In this document: positions 1 through 9,068 of the stretch, one piece after another
How positions within the stretch are numbered: position 1 is the stretch's first letter
How the letters are laid out: each line of letters begins with the position of its first letter
Assembly (NCBI RefSeq): GCF_014648555.1
Contig: NZ_BMRI01000010.1
Span: 140,444 to 187,406 of the forward strand
Source of the DNA: Kitasatospora griseola
GTDB lineage: Bacteria > Actinomycetota > Actinomycetes > Streptomycetales > Streptomycetaceae
Length of the DNA: 46,963 nucleotides
Direction of reading: 5' to 3'
Notes under the pieces: generated by a model
Database searches by the model: none
What the model saw: only the letters and a program-made list of their open reading frames with translations
Told to the model about the DNA's origin: nothing
Made by a program: the position numbers and the translations under genes

Positions 1-542
1 TGGACGAGGACGCGATCAGCGCGCTGGTCGGTCGGCCCGTCCGGCTGATCACCGAACGGCCGCCCGGCTCCGTGCTGCTGCGCTCGGTGCCCGAACAGGT
101 GCTGGCCGACGGCATCGAGGCCGAAGTGGAGTACACCGTCCAGGACTTCGGCAAGGCGGCGGCCCCCGGCAGCTTCTTCGACTTCGCCCCGCTGCACCTG
201 GTCACCACCGCCACCCTGGCCGGCGCGCCCGCCGCCCGCTACCGCCCCAACCTGGTCCTGGAGACGGACGGGGAGCCGTTCGCGGAGAACGACTGGGTCG
301 GCCGCGAGCTCACCGTCGGCGCGGACCTGCGGCTGCGCCTGATCGCCGCCAGCCCCCGCTGCGCCGTTCCCACCCTCGCGCACGGCGAGCTGCCCGCCGA
401 CCCGGAGGCGCTGCGCCGCCCGGCCCGGCTCAACCGGGTCGTGCCGCTGCCCGGCATGGACCCGCTGCCCTGCCTGGGGGTGTACGCGCAGATCCTCGCC
501 CCGGGCACGGTGGAGGCCGGGGACGAGGTCGAGCTGCACTGA
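1..542 (+). CDS. MOSC-domain protein (5' partial)
   Basis: The reading frame is already open at base 3 and runs to a TGA at 540-542, so the gene starts before the window. The visible residues (about 179) look like the C-terminal part of a MOSC-domain protein, the sulfur-carrier fold found in molybdenum cofactor sulfurases and in YcbX/YiiM-like proteins. Supporting segments are the FDFAPLHLVTTATL stretch, the RYRPNLVLE motif (conserved R-x-R-x-N), and the ENDWVGRELTVG and PRCAVPT segments, in the order typical of the YcbX-like family. The Cys in PRCAVPT is the residue usually conserved in MOSC proteins. Such proteins handle N-hydroxylated or sulfur-bearing substrates; the specific substrate cannot be told here. 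It converges on cobC, nine bases away. Confidence 0.8.
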   Translation, partial: DEDAISALVGRPVRLITERPPGSVLLRSVPEQVLADGIEAEVEYTVQDFGKAAAPGSFFDFAPLHLVTTATLAGAPAARYRPNLVLETDGEPFAENDWVGRELTVGADLRLRLIAASPRCAVPTLAHGELPADPEALRRPARLNRVVPLPGMDPLPCLGVYAQILAPGTVEAGDEVELH

Positions 543-550
543 CGGCGGCG

Positions 551-1591
551 TCAGCCGGGGATCGCGGCCGCCAGGGCGTCGAGGAAGCGGTCGGTGGTGT
601 CCCGGTCGCGGACGGCCAGCCGCAGCCAGTCGGGGCCGAGGCCGGGGAAGGTGTCGCCGCGGCGGACGGCGAACCCGGCGGTGCGCAGGCGGTCGCGGAC
701 GGCGGCGGCGTCCGGGAGTCGGATCAGCACGAAGGAGGCCGCCGGCTCGCCGTGCACCCGGACGTCCGGGAGTGCGGCGAGGCCCTTCAGCAGGTGCTCG
801 CGGTCCAGCGCGGTGGTGCGGGCGGCGTCGTCGGCCTCGGCGAGGGCGGCGGGCGTGGAGCAGAGTTCGGCGGCGGCCAGCGCGGGAGTGGAGACCGGCC
901 ACAGCGGCTGGGCGGCGGCGAGTTCGGCGACCAGGTCGGCGGGGGCGAGCAGGTAGCCGATCCGCAGGCCGGCCAGGCCCCAGGTCTTGGTGAGGCTGCG
1001 CAGCACCACCACCCGGCCGGGCAGGTCGCGGGCCCCGGCGAGGGTCTGGGTCTCGCCCGGGTCGGTGTCCATGAACGCCTCGTCGACCACCAAGGTTCGC
1101 CCGGGCCGGGCGAGTTCGGCCAGTGCGGCGGCCGGGTGCAGGATGGAGGTGGGGTTGGTGGGGTTGCCGACCACCACCAGGTCGGCGTCCTCCGGAACGG
1201 CCCCGGGCAGCAGGCGGAAGCCCTGCTCCGGCGTGAGGAGGACCCGGTGGACGGTGTGCCCGGCGTCCCGCAGCGCCGCCTCCGGTTCGGTGAACTGCGG
1301 GTGCACCACCACCGCGTGGCGCGGCCGCAGCACCCGGGCGAGCAGCACGAACGCCTCGGCCGCGCCGGAGGTGAGCAGCACCTCGGCGACCGGCCGCCCA
1401 TGGCGTGCGGCGACGGCGGCACGGGCCGCGGCGCCGTCCGGGTAGGCGGCCAGCGTGTCCAGCGTGGCAGCGAGGTGCGCGCGCAGCCACGGCGGCGGGG
1501 TGCCGGTGCGGACGTTCACCGCGAGGTCGACCAGTCCGGCGGAGCGGACTTCGGCGTCGCCGTGATGGCGCAGATCGGGCTCGGCGTTCAC
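551..1591 (-). CDS. cobC: PLP-dependent aminotransferase-fold protein, CobC-like (threonine-phosphate decarboxylase type)
   Basis: A 346-residue fold-type I PLP enzyme. Lys202 in SLTKTWGLAG is the expected Schiff-base lysine, Asp170 in VVDEAF should bind the pyridine nitrogen, and NPTNPT near residue 143 is the usual family motif. Histidinol-phosphate-aminotransferase-like proteins next to cobalamin genes are CobC/CobD-type L-threonine-O-3-phosphate decarboxylases, which make the aminopropanol phosphate linker of the nucleotide loop. The GTG start at 1591 has AGGAGG upstream and overlaps the stop of the preceding gene (GTGA), so the pair is probably translationally coupled. The function is inferred from family and neighbour; a plain aminotransferase is the alternative. 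Confidence 0.85.
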   Translation of the reverse strand: MNAEPDLRHHGDAEVRSAGLVDLAVNVRTGTPPPWLRAHLAATLDTLAAYPDGAAARAAVAARHGRPVAEVLLTSGAAEAFVLLARVLRPRHAVVVHPQFTEPEAALRDAGHTVHRVLLTPEQGFRLLPGAVPEDADLVVVGNPTNPTSILHPAAALAELARPGRTLVVDEAFMDTDPGETQTLAGARDLPGRVVVLRSLTKTWGLAGLRIGYLLAPADLVAELAAAQPLWPVSTPALAAAELCSTPAALAEADDAARTTALDREHLLKGLAALPDVRVHGEPAASFVLIRLPDAAAVRDRLRTAGFAVRRGDTFPGLGPDWLRLAVRDRDTTDRFLDALAAAIPG

Positions 1592-2028
1592 CTGGTGGCC
1601 TCCTGGGGCGGGGCGGCGGTTGCGGGGGCGCGCTCCGCGAGCGCGGCGGTGGCCGTGGCCGAGGCGGTGCGCGGCGCCAGCAGGCGGCCGCCCGGTCCGG
1701 CGGAGGCCAGCGCGGCGGCCTCGGCGACGCTCGGGGTGCCGACCGCCGCGGCCACCCGGGCGGAGCCGGCCACCGGGACGGCGGCCAGCACGGCGGCCGG
1801 GTGGCCGACCGCGGGGACGTTCAACTCCCGTGCGGCGGCGCGCAGTCCGGGCTCGGCGAGCTTGCGGTCCAGGGTGGCGATCAGGGCGACGGCGGAGCGG
1901 TCGAGGCCGCAGGCGGCGAGGGCGGCGTCGGCGGTGCGGAGCAGTTCGGCGGCGGGGGCGCCGCGGCGCAGCCCGAGGCCGAGCACCACGCGGGGGGCGG
2001 GCGGCGGAGAAGCGAAGGCGGCTGTCAC
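1588..2028 (-). CDS. cobE: CobE/CbiG C-terminal-domain cobalamin biosynthesis protein
   Basis: A 146-residue protein starting at GTG 2028, chosen over longer starts because GGGAGGG lies six bases upstream. The N-terminal segment VVLGLGLRRGAP, then LLRTADAALAACGLD, TLDRKLAEPGL and the central segment VGTPSVAEAAALASAG are characteristic of the CobE/CbiG C-terminal domain. In CbiG this domain sits behind the cobalt-precorrin-5A hydrolase region; as a free protein (CobE) its exact step is poorly defined, though it belongs to corrin ring synthesis. It overlaps cobC by three bases and both read leftward, away from the phosphoesterase gene. Confidence 0.8.
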   Translation of the reverse strand: MTAAFASPPPAPRVVLGLGLRRGAPAAELLRTADAALAACGLDRSAVALIATLDRKLAEPGLRAAARELNVPAVGHPAAVLAAVPVAGSARVAAAVGTPSVAEAAALASAGPGGRLLAPRTASATATAALAERAPATAAPPQEATR

Positions 2029-2094
2029 GCCCGGCCCTCCCGTTCCTCGTTCACCGTGCCGGTCGTGCGCGCCGGGCCGGAAAGATCCCACCAT

Positions 2095-2313
2095 GTCGGT
2101 CCGAGGCGGGTCAATCGGGACAGGTGTGAGCCGCGCCGCTCCGCTGGCCGAAAAGCGCCGGGGCGGCCTTGTCGGCCGACCAAGCGTTCGCTTGTTCTTA
2201 ACCTGTCAAAAGGTTCGTCGGCCACCGCCCGCGCCTAGGGTTTCCGGCGCTCCAACAAGCGCGTGCCCCACCAGCCCTGTCCCGCACGTTCCCTGCCCCG
2301 GAGGGACCTCGCC
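2095..2313. promoter_or_regulatory. divergent intergenic region between cobE and the phosphoesterase gene
   Basis: The gap must hold both divergent promoters. An inverted repeat AACCT-N6-AGGTT lies at 2200-2215. On the minus strand TTGACA overlaps it and could be a -35 for cobE-cobC, but no good -10 follows at 17-18 bases. No riboswitch is seen here, unlike at the other cobalamin operon. Confidence 0.25.
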
Positions 2314-3204
2314 ATGACCGCTGCACCGCTCAGCCGCCGCACCAAGCGCCGCCTCACCGCGATCGGAAGCACCGTCGCGCTCGCCGCCGCCTCGCTCGGC
2401 CTGTGGGCCGCCACCGGCTCCACCGCGCAGGCCGCCGCGCTGCCCGCGCCCGACCACGTCATCGTGGTGGTGATGGAGAACCACGCCTACAGCCAGGTGA
2501 TCGGCAGCTCCAGCGCCCCGTACCTGAACGGCACCCTGGTGGCCGGCGGCGCCAACCTCACCCAGTCCTACGGCCTGACCCACCCGTCCGAGCCGAACTA
2601 CTACATGTTGTTCTCCGGCTCCAACCAGGGCCGCACGGACGACAGTTGCGTCAAGGTCGGCTCGATGACCGCGCCCAACCTGGCCTCCGAGCTGATCGCC
2701 GCCGGAAAGAGCTGGGGCTCCTACAACGAGACCCTGCCCAGCCAGGGCTCCACCACGTGTTCCAGCGGCAAGTACGCGCAGAAGCACAACCCGTGGTTCG
2801 GCTTCGCCAACGTGCCGACCAACACCGCCTACACCTTCGCCCAGTTCCCCACCGACTACACCACGCTGCCGAAGGTCTCCTTCGTGGTGCCGAACCTGTG
2901 CAGCGACATGCACGACTGTTCGGTCTCCACCGGCGACACCTGGATCAAGAGCAACCTCGGCGCGTACGCCACCTGGGCGCAGACCCACAACAGCCTGCTG
3001 GTGGTCACCTTCGACGAGGACAACAGCCTCTCCGGCAACCGCATCCCGACCGTGGTCTACGGGCAGCACGTGATCCCCGGCTCCACCAGCGCCACCACCT
3101 ACAACCACTACAACGTGCTGCGCACCCTGGAGGACCTGGCCGGCCTGAGCGCCCACGCGGGCAACGCCGCCTCCGCCTCCGACATCACCGGCATCTGGAA
3201 CTGA
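2314..3204 (+). CDS. secreted phosphoesterase (acid phosphatase / phospholipase C-like family)
   Basis: A 296-residue exported protein starting at ATG 2314 with GGAGGG eight bases upstream. Residues 1-42 form a Sec-type signal peptide: the RRTKRR basic end, a hydrophobic Ala/Leu core and an AQAAA-like cleavage site. The mature part begins DHVIVVVMENHAYSQV, a hallmark of the phosphoesterase family that includes acid phosphatases and phospholipase C. THPSEPNYY and VVTFDEDNS are the other conserved blocks holding metal and substrate ligands. It probably hydrolyses phosphomonoesters or diesters outside the cell. The MFS gene follows six bases later, so the two are likely co-transcribed. No clear PHO box was seen upstream. 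Confidence 0.88.
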   Translation: MTAAPLSRRTKRRLTAIGSTVALAAASLGLWAATGSTAQAAALPAPDHVIVVVMENHAYSQVIGSSSAPYLNGTLVAGGANLTQSYGLTHPSEPNYYMLFSGSNQGRTDDSCVKVGSMTAPNLASELIAAGKSWGSYNETLPSQGSTTCSSGKYAQKHNPWFGFANVPTNTAYTFAQFPTDYTTLPKVSFVVPNLCSDMHDCSVSTGDTWIKSNLGAYATWAQTHNSLLVVTFDEDNSLSGNRIPTVVYGQHVIPGSTSATTYNHYNVLRTLEDLAGLSAHAGNAASASDITGIWN

Positions 3205-3210
3205 CGCCGG

Positions 3211-4488
3211 ATGTACCTCGCGGACGCCCGCTCCACCAAGACCGGCCGCGCCGCGGCCGCCGCCCCGGGCACCCGCCCGGGGCGGCGCGCCGCCGTCCCC
3301 GGCACCGTGCTCGCGCTCGGCGCGGTCAGCCTGGTCACCGACGTCTCCTCCGAGATGGTCAGCGCGGTCCTGCCGCTGTACGTGGTCGCCGCGCTCGGCC
3401 TGTCCCCGCTCGGCTTCGGCCTGCTCGACGGCATCAACAACGGCGTCGGCGCGCTGGTCCGGCTGCTCGGCGGCCACCTCGCCGACCGCGGCGCCCGCGG
3501 CCACAAGGTCGTCGCCGGGATCGGCTACGGCCTGTCCGCGCTGTGCAAACCGCTGCTGCTGCTGGTCCACACCGTGCCGCTGATCGGCGGCGTCCTGGCG
3601 ATCGACCGCACCGGCAAGGGCCTGCGTACCGCACCCCGGGACGCGATGATCTCGCTCGCCACCGCCCCCGAGCACCGCGGCCGCGCGTTCGGCGTGCACC
3701 GCGCGATGGACACCACCGGCGCGCTGCTCGGCCCGCTGCTCGCCTTCGCGGTGCTGCGGATCGCCGACGACCGGGCCGAACGCGCCGGCTACAGCGCGGT
3801 GTTCACCGTCTCCGGGTGCGTGGCCGTGCTCGGCGTCCTGCTGCTGGTGCTGTTCGTCCCCGCCCGGACCACCCCGGTCGAGGCGCCGACGGGGCCGCGC
3901 CCCACCCTGCGGGACGCGCTCGCGCTGCTGCGCCGCCCCGCGCTGCGCCGACTCACCCTGGCCGCAGTGCTGCTCGGCCTCACCACCGTCAGCGACTCGT
4001 TCCTCTACCTGCTGCTGCAGCGCCGACTCGGCCTGCCCGCCCACCTGTTCCCGCTGCTGCCGCTCGGCACCGCCGCGGTCTTCCTGGCCCTCGCCGTCCC
4101 GCTCGGCGTGATCGCGGACAAGGTCGGCCGCCGCACCCTGTTCCTGGCCGGCCACGCCGTGCTGCTCGGCGCGTACGGGGTGGTGCTCTCCCCGCTGCGC
4201 GGCGCGGGCGCCGCGGTGCTGGTCCTGCTGCTGCACGGAACCTTCTACGCCGCCACCGACGGGGTGCTCGCCGCCGCCACCGCCGCGACTGTCCCCGACG
4301 GTCAGCAGGGCGCCGGGCAGGCCCTGGTCGGCACCGGACAGGCCCTCGCCCGCTTCGCCTGCTCCCTCGCCTTCGGCGCCGCCTGGACCCTCTGGGGCCC
4401 GCGCGCCGCCCTCACCGCGACGACGGTCGCCCTCGCCGCCGCCGCGATCGCGGCCACCCGCCTGCTCCGTCCCGCCGCCACCGACTGA
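3211..4488 (+). CDS. major facilitator superfamily transporter
   Basis: A 425-residue membrane protein with about twelve hydrophobic helices. LGGHLADRGARGHK (residues about 90-103) matches MFS motif A between helices 2 and 3, and DRTGKGLRTAPRDAMI lies in the following cytoplasmic segment, a signature of one MFS subgroup common in actinomycetes. A related motif-A copy, VIADKVGRRTLF, occurs in the second half as expected for the internal duplication. Substrate unknown. ATG 3211 lies six bases after the phosphoesterase stop and has no good ribosome site, suggesting coupling to the upstream gene. Uptake of a product released by the phosphoesterase is possible but is inference. Confidence 0.85.
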   Translation: MYLADARSTKTGRAAAAAPGTRPGRRAAVPGTVLALGAVSLVTDVSSEMVSAVLPLYVVAALGLSPLGFGLLDGINNGVGALVRLLGGHLADRGARGHKVVAGIGYGLSALCKPLLLLVHTVPLIGGVLAIDRTGKGLRTAPRDAMISLATAPEHRGRAFGVHRAMDTTGALLGPLLAFAVLRIADDRAERAGYSAVFTVSGCVAVLGVLLLVLFVPARTTPVEAPTGPRPTLRDALALLRRPALRRLTLAAVLLGLTTVSDSFLYLLLQRRLGLPAHLFPLLPLGTAAVFLALAVPLGVIADKVGRRTLFLAGHAVLLGAYGVVLSPLRGAGAAVLVLLLHGTFYAATDGVLAAATAATVPDGQQGAGQALVGTGQALARFACSLAFGAAWTLWGPRAALTATTVALAAAAIAATRLLRPAATD

Positions 4489-4555
4489 CGCACCGCCACG
4501 GAGGGCGCGGCTGCTCCTCCCTTCCCCCGCCAACCCGCCCGGAGGACACCCCCCC

Positions 4556-5638
4556 ATGACTGCTCCCGTTGTCGCCGACCCGGACTCCGCGACGCCCGAA
4601 CCCCCGGTCGAGGGCGCCTCCGTGCGGCGCAAGGTGGTGGTGCTAGCGGTCGCGGTGCTGCTGCTGGCCGGGGTCGGGACGGCCGCCGTCCGGTACGCCG
4701 CCGACCGGGCCGACCGGCGCAACCAGGAGCAGGCCGGCGGGCCGCCGGTGCGCGAGGGGGCGGTGACGCTGCAGCCGACGGGGCGTCAACTGCTGCTGCG
4801 CAACCTGGCCTGGGGCCCGCACCGCGACGAGGTGGCCGCGGTGCCCGCCGACCACCCGGACGGCCCGCGGACCGCGTCCGGCGTGAAGTGCCTGCGCTTC
4901 CACGCCGCCGCCGGCACCGGAATCTGCCTGCAGGCCGAGCACGGCGCGCTGGACGACACCTACCACGCGTCCGTGCTGGACGCCTCGCTGCACGAGACCA
5001 GGCGCTTCCCCGCGCCCGGCATCCCCACCCGCGCCCGGGTCTCCCCGTCGGGCCACCTGGTCGGCTGGACGGTGTTCGTCAGCGGCGACTCCTACGCGGG
5101 CACCGACTTCTCGACCCGGACCGCGATCGTCGACACCCGCAGCTGGCAGTTCTACGACAACCTGGAGACCTTCCAGGTGCTGAAGGACGGCCACCCCGTC
5201 CAGGCGTCCGACCTCAACGTCTGGGGCACCACCTTCGCCGCCGACGACAACCGCTTCTACGCGACGGTCGCCACCGGCGGCCAGACCTACCTGGTGCAGG
5301 GCGACCTCGCCGCCCGCACCCTGACCACCCTGCACCAGAACGTCGAATGCCCGTCCCTGTCGCCGGACGGCACCCGGATCGCCTACAAGAAGCGGGTGGC
5401 CGGCGCCGACCCGGCCGCGCCGTGGCGGCTGTACGTGCTCGACCTGGCCACCATGGCGGAGACCGCGACCGCCGAGCAGCGCAACATCGACGACCAGGCG
5501 CTGTGGGCCGACGGCCGCACCCTGCTGTACTCGCTGCCCGGCGACTACGGCTCCGACCTGTGGACCGTCCCCGCCGACGGCACCGGCGCCCCCGCCGTGC
5601 TGGTGCGCTCCGCGGTCGCCCCCGCGTACCTCGGCTGA
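4556..5638 (+). CDS. membrane-anchored TolB-like beta-propeller protein
   Basis: A 360-residue protein with a short cytoplasmic N-terminus, one membrane helix at about residues 27-47 and a large extracytoplasmic domain. The domain has repeated beta-propeller motifs of the TolB/WD40-like type: RVSPSGHLVGWTVF, FAADDNRFYATV, SLSPDGTRIAYKK and LWADGRTLLYSLPG. SPDG repeats of this kind are diagnostic for PD40 blades. GGAGG precedes ATG 4556. Its role is unknown; such anchored propellers may bind proteins or glycans at the cell surface. It follows the MFS gene by 67 bases on the same strand. Confidence 0.75.
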   Translation: MTAPVVADPDSATPEPPVEGASVRRKVVVLAVAVLLLAGVGTAAVRYAADRADRRNQEQAGGPPVREGAVTLQPTGRQLLLRNLAWGPHRDEVAAVPADHPDGPRTASGVKCLRFHAAAGTGICLQAEHGALDDTYHASVLDASLHETRRFPAPGIPTRARVSPSGHLVGWTVFVSGDSYAGTDFSTRTAIVDTRSWQFYDNLETFQVLKDGHPVQASDLNVWGTTFAADDNRFYATVATGGQTYLVQGDLAARTLTTLHQNVECPSLSPDGTRIAYKKRVAGADPAAPWRLYVLDLATMAETATAEQRNIDDQALWADGRTLLYSLPGDYGSDLWTVPADGTGAPAVLVRSAVAPAYLG

Positions 5639-5695
5639 CCGTCCGCGCACGGACCGGGTGGCGTCCTCGATCGAGATCGACCGGAGGGGGACGCA

Positions 5696-5923
5696 GTGAA
5701 CGGGACGCGCGGTGCCGGCCGGAGCGGGCGCGGGGTGGCGTACGCGCTGCTCACCCTGCTCGGCTGCGGAGTGCTGGTCGGCCTGGCGGTCCGTCGATTC
5801 GGTGAAGCCGACGGAACACCCGTACCGCTTCTGGTCGCGTCGGTCCTCGTCCTCGTGCTGACCCCGCTGGTCCTCACGCTGCCGCTGTGGGGGCAGCGAG
5901 GCCGGATCCCGCGCGGACGGTAG
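5696..5923 (+). CDS. small two-helix membrane protein, unknown
   Basis: A 75-residue protein starting at GTG 5696 with GGAGGGGG seven to fourteen bases upstream. It has a basic N-terminus and two hydrophobic segments (about residues 15-30 and 41-63), ending in the basic tail GQRGRIPRGR. I do not recognise a family. The strong ribosome site and its place 57 bases after the propeller gene on the same strand support it being real and possibly part of that operon. Confidence 0.6.
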   Translation: MNGTRGAGRSGRGVAYALLTLLGCGVLVGLAVRRFGEADGTPVPLLVASVLVLVLTPLVLTLPLWGQRGRIPRGR

Positions 5924-5934
5924 CTGCCCGGCGG

Positions 5935-6429
5935 TCAGCTCCGGCGGTCGCGCCAGCGCTGCATCATCTGCTGGATCTCGACCCGCAGGAAGGCGAAGAA
6001 CTCCAGCGATTCGGCGAGGCGTCGGCCGGCCGGGGTGTCCGGGCCGAGGGCTTCGACGCCCTCGGCGAGGCTGGACTCGAAGCGGGAGAGGGTGCGGTCC
6101 CGGTTGGCGGTGGCCTCGTACCAGACGTGGTCGTGGATGCGGTAGCGGTCGCGGCGGGTGCCGGGTTCGCGCTCCCGGCTGACCAGGTCGACCTGGGTCA
6201 GGTAGCGGACCGCGCCGGAGACCGCGGCGGGGGAGATCCGGAGCAGCTCGCCCAGCTCGGCGGAGGTCAGCCGGCCGGAGTCGGCGGTCAGCAGGGCGGT
6301 GAACACGCGGGCCGACATCCGGGGGAACCCGGCGTCCGTCAGCACCGTGGCGAACCGCTCCACGAACTCCGACACCTCCGCCGGATCGCGCTGCGCGCCC
6401 ATGCCGCCCACCTCGCTCACCCGCACCAT
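5935..6429 (-). CDS. GbsR/MarR-family transcriptional regulator
   Basis: A 164-residue regulator. ATG 6429 is chosen over the longer frame from 6477 because GGGGAGG lies just upstream. The protein has a winged helix-turn-helix: GFPRMSARVFTALLTADSGRL, then LTSAELGELLRISPAAVSGAV as the recognition helix region, then the wing RYLTQVDLVSREREPGTRRD. The C-terminal half is helical, as in dimerising GbsR/MarR proteins. It is divergent from the ABC exporter genes, the usual arrangement for a local repressor whose ligand is exported. The palindrome at 6519-6534 is the obvious candidate operator. Confidence 0.85.
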   Translation of the reverse strand: MVRVSEVGGMGAQRDPAEVSEFVERFATVLTDAGFPRMSARVFTALLTADSGRLTSAELGELLRISPAAVSGAVRYLTQVDLVSREREPGTRRDRYRIHDHVWYEATANRDRTLSRFESSLAEGVEALGPDTPAGRRLAESLEFFAFLRVEIQQMMQRWRDRRS

Positions 6430-6518
6430 GCGAACCTCCCCGACACCCCGCCCGGCCGGGCGTCCGCCCACCTTCACACACTTCGGCCGCCACGCGAAGA
6501 TCCGGGACTTTCGGTGCC

Positions 6519-6547
6519 TTCACGAAGTTGTGAAACAAGAGTAGCGT
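6519..6547 (+). promoter_or_regulatory. leaderless ABC-transporter promoter with overlapping operator palindrome
   Basis: TTCACG (6519-6524) and TAGCGT (6542-6547) are spaced 17 bases as -35 and -10. The -10 ends seven bases before ATG 6555, and there is no ribosome site, so the transcript would start at or next to the A of the start codon. TTCACGAAGTTGTGAA (6519-6534) is a 16-base imperfect palindrome (6 of 8 pairs) that covers the -35, a repressor-type position. Confidence 0.5.
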
Positions 6548-6554
6548 CGAACTC

Positions 6555-7460
6555 ATGACGACCGCCATCTCGGTGTCCGGCCTGGTGAAGACCTTCGGCC
6601 GCACCCGCGCCCTGGACGGACTGGACCTCACGGTCGAACAGGGCGAGGTACACGGGTTCCTCGGCCCCAACGGGTCGGGCAAGTCCACCACCATCCGCGT
6701 TCTGCTCGGCCTGCTGCGGGCCGACTCCGGCACCGCCACGCTGCTCGGCGGCGACCCCTGGCGCGACGCCGTGCCGCTGCACCGCCGACTCGCCTACGTG
6801 CCGGGCGATGTGACGCTGTGGCGCAACCTCTCCGGCGGGGAGGCGATCGACCTGCTCGGGCGGCTGCGCGGCGGACTCGACCCGACCCGCCGGGCCGCGC
6901 TGCTGGAGCGCTTCGAGCTCGACCCCACCAAGAAGGGCCGCGCCTACTCCAAGGGGAACCGGCAGAAGGTCGCGCTGGTCGCGGCGTTCGCCGGCGACAC
7001 CGACCTGCTGATCCTGGACGAGCCGACCTCCGGCCTGGACCCGCTGATGGAGGAGGTGTTCCGCGAGTGCGTCGCCGAGGCCCGCGACCGGGGCACCACG
7101 GTGCTGCTGTCCAGCCACATCCTGTCCGAGGTGGAGGCGCTCTGCGACCGGGTGTCGATCATCCGGGCCGGGCGCACCGTGGAGACCGGCACCCTCGACG
7201 ACCTGCGCCACCTCACCCGCACCTCGGTTGACGCCGTGCTCACCGGGCCGCCGCCGCGCCCCGACTACGTCCACGACCTGACGGTCGACGGCAACCGGTT
7301 GCGCTGCCAGGTCGACACCGAGCAGCTCGGCGCCCTGCTCGCCGAACTCACCGCCGTCGGCGTGCGCAGCCTCGCCAGCCGGCCGCCGACGCTGGAGGAA
7401 CTCTTCCTGCGCCACTACGAGAACGTCTCCGACGCCCCGTCGACGGCGGCCGTCCGATGA
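6555..7460 (+). CDS. ABC transporter ATP-binding protein
   Basis: A 301-residue ABC ATPase. Walker A is GPNGSGKST (37-45), the signature loop is the variant YSKGNRQK (132-139), Walker B is LLILDEP (152-158) and the switch histidine is His189 in SSHI. The degenerate signature (SKGNRQ rather than LSGGQ) is typical of the drug-exporter ATPases of actinomycetes (DrrA/TnrB-like). The last 80 residues form the extra C-terminal domain of this group. The stop overlaps the permease start (ATGA), so the two are coupled and should form one exporter. Regulation is probably by the divergent GbsR/MarR protein. Substrate unknown. Confidence 0.93.
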   Translation: MTTAISVSGLVKTFGRTRALDGLDLTVEQGEVHGFLGPNGSGKSTTIRVLLGLLRADSGTATLLGGDPWRDAVPLHRRLAYVPGDVTLWRNLSGGEAIDLLGRLRGGLDPTRRAALLERFELDPTKKGRAYSKGNRQKVALVAAFAGDTDLLILDEPTSGLDPLMEEVFRECVAEARDRGTTVLLSSHILSEVEALCDRVSIIRAGRTVETGTLDDLRHLTRTSVDAVLTGPPPRPDYVHDLTVDGNRLRCQVDTEQLGALLAELTAVGVRSLASRPPTLEELFLRHYENVSDAPSTAAVR

Positions 7461-9061
7461 GCGGCTACGCGCTGACCGGCACCGGCGCCCTCTACCGCCT
7501 CGCCCTGCGCCGCGACCGCATCGCCCTGCCGGTGTGGGTGTACGTCGGCACCGGCATGATCGCCTCCACCGCCTTCTCCTTCCGCAAGCTGTACGGCGAC
7601 GAGGCCTCCCGGCGGACCTTCGCGGCCGGCATCGACGGCAACGGCTCGCTGCGCGCCCTGTACGGCCCGATCTTCGACGGCTCCACCATCGGCGGGCTGA
7701 CCGCGTGGCGGATGGGCGTGTTCGGGGCGGTGCTGGCCGCGCTGATGTCCACCCTGCTGGTGGTGCGGCACACCCGCGCCGAGGAGGAGGACGGCCGCTT
7801 CGAACTGATCGGCGCCGGCGCCGTCGGCCGCCGCGCCCCGCTGACCGCCGCCCTGGCCACCGCCCTCACCGCGAACGCCGCGCTGGCCGCGCTGGTGACG
7901 GTCGTGCTGCTGGCGGCCGGTCAGGCCCTGGCCGGGGCGCTGGCGTTCGGGCTGGCGCTCGGCGCCACCGGAGTGTTCTTCGCCGCGCTGGCCGCCGTCA
8001 CCGCGCAGGTCGCCGAGACCGGCCGGGCCGCCAACGGCCTGGCCGGGGCGGCGATCGGCCTGGCGTTCGTGCTGCGCGCCGTCGGCGACTCCGGCAGCGG
8101 CGCCGGCTGGGCGAGCTGGCTCTCCCCGATCGGCTGGAGCGAGCAGGTCCGCCCGTTCGCCGGCGACCGCTGGTGGGTGCTGGCGCTGCCGCTGGGCGGG
8201 GCCGCACTGCTCACCGCGCTGGCCCGGGCCCTGGTCGAACACCGCGACCTGGGCGCCGGAATGCTCCCGCAGCGCCCCGGCCCGGCCGCCGCCGCACCCG
8301 GCCTGGCGGACGCCGCCGCGCTGGCCCGCCGCCTGCAGCGCGGCGCCCTGCTCGGCTGGGCGCTGGCCTTCGCCGCGGGCGGCGCGGTGTTCGGCAGCGT
8401 CGCCAAGGGCGTGGTCGACCTGGTCGGAGACAACCGGCAGATGGCCGACCTGATGGCCCGGCTCGGCGGACAGCAGGGCGTGCTGAACGCCTACCTGTCC
8501 ACCATCGCCGGGGTGTTCGGGATGATCGCCGCCGTGTACGCCGTGCAGTCCGTGCTGCGACTGCGCGCCGAGGAGAGCTCCGGCCGGGCCGAACCCGTGC
8601 TGGCGGGCGCCGTCTCCCGGCTGCGCTGGGCGGGCGGACACCTGCTGTTCCCGCTGCTCGGCACCGCCGTGCTGCTGGCCGTCGCCGGCGCCACCGCCGG
8701 GCTGGCGCAGGGCGCCGCACTCGGCGGCGGGACGGGCGACGCCGTCGGCCGGATGCTCGGCGGGACGCTCGTCCAGCTGCCCGCGGTGTGGCTGACCGCC
8801 GCCGTGGCGCTGGCCGTGTACGGCCTGCTGCCGCGCTGGACGGCGGCCGGCTGGGCCGGGTACGGCATGTTCGTGCTGGTCGCCTGGCTCGGACCGATCC
8901 TGCAACTGCCGCAGTGGGTACTGGACCTGTCCCCGTTCACCCACCTGCCGCACCTGCCCGGCGGCGCCTTCACCGCCGCGCCGCTGCTGTGGACCACCGC
9001 GCTGGCCGCACTCGCCGCCCTGGCGGGCCTGGCCGGGCTGCGCCGCCGCGACCTGGGCTGA
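7457..9061 (+). CDS. ABC transporter permease (ABC-2 / exporter type)
   Basis: A 534-residue polytopic protein with about twelve hydrophobic helices in two similar halves. Each half begins with an N-terminal helix and has a cytoplasmic segment with a [20 protein letters not shown] motif, repeated in the second half as [17 protein letters not shown]. This RAEE-x-x-GRxE signature is typical of the large actinobacterial exporter permeases related to polyketide-ionophore efflux systems. It is translationally coupled to the ATPase by the ATGA overlap at 7457. The end converges on the hydrolase gene. Confidence 0.88.
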   Translation: MSGYALTGTGALYRLALRRDRIALPVWVYVGTGMIASTAFSFRKLYGDEASRRTFAAGIDGNGSLRALYGPIFDGSTIGGLTAWRMGVFGAVLAALMSTLLVVRHTRAEEEDGRFELIGAGAVGRRAPLTAALATALTANAALAALVTVVLLAAGQALAGALAFGLALGATGVFFAALAAVTAQVAETGRAANGLAGAAIGLAFVLRAVGDSGSGAGWASWLSPIGWSEQVRPFAGDRWWVLALPLGGAALLTALARALVEHRDLGAGMLPQRPGPAAAAPGLADAAALARRLQRGALLGWALAFAAGGAVFGSVAKGVVDLVGDNRQMADLMARLGGQQGVLNAYLSTIAGVFGMIAAVYAVQSVLRLRAEESSGRAEPVLAGAVSRLRWAGGHLLFPLLGTAVLLAVAGATAGLAQGAALGGGTGDAVGRMLGGTLVQLPAVWLTAAVALAVYGLLPRWTAAGWAGYGMFVLVAWLGPILQLPQWVLDLSPFTHLPHLPGGAFTAAPLLWTTALAALAALAGLAGLRRRDLG

Positions 9062-9068
9062 CGACCGG

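Noticed and set aside
2170..2215. PHO box upstream of the secreted phosphoesterase
   Set aside because: GTTCGCT and GTTCTTA occur but are spaced eight bases, not the 11-base direct-repeat period of Streptomyces PHO boxes, and match the consensus poorly.
2206..4722. An 838-codon open frame on the minus strand opposite the phosphoesterase and MFS genes
   Set aside because: Low-complexity Gly/Ala/Arg/Gln-rich translation typical of the antisense of high-GC coding DNA; the plus-strand genes have clear families, signal peptide and ribosome sites.
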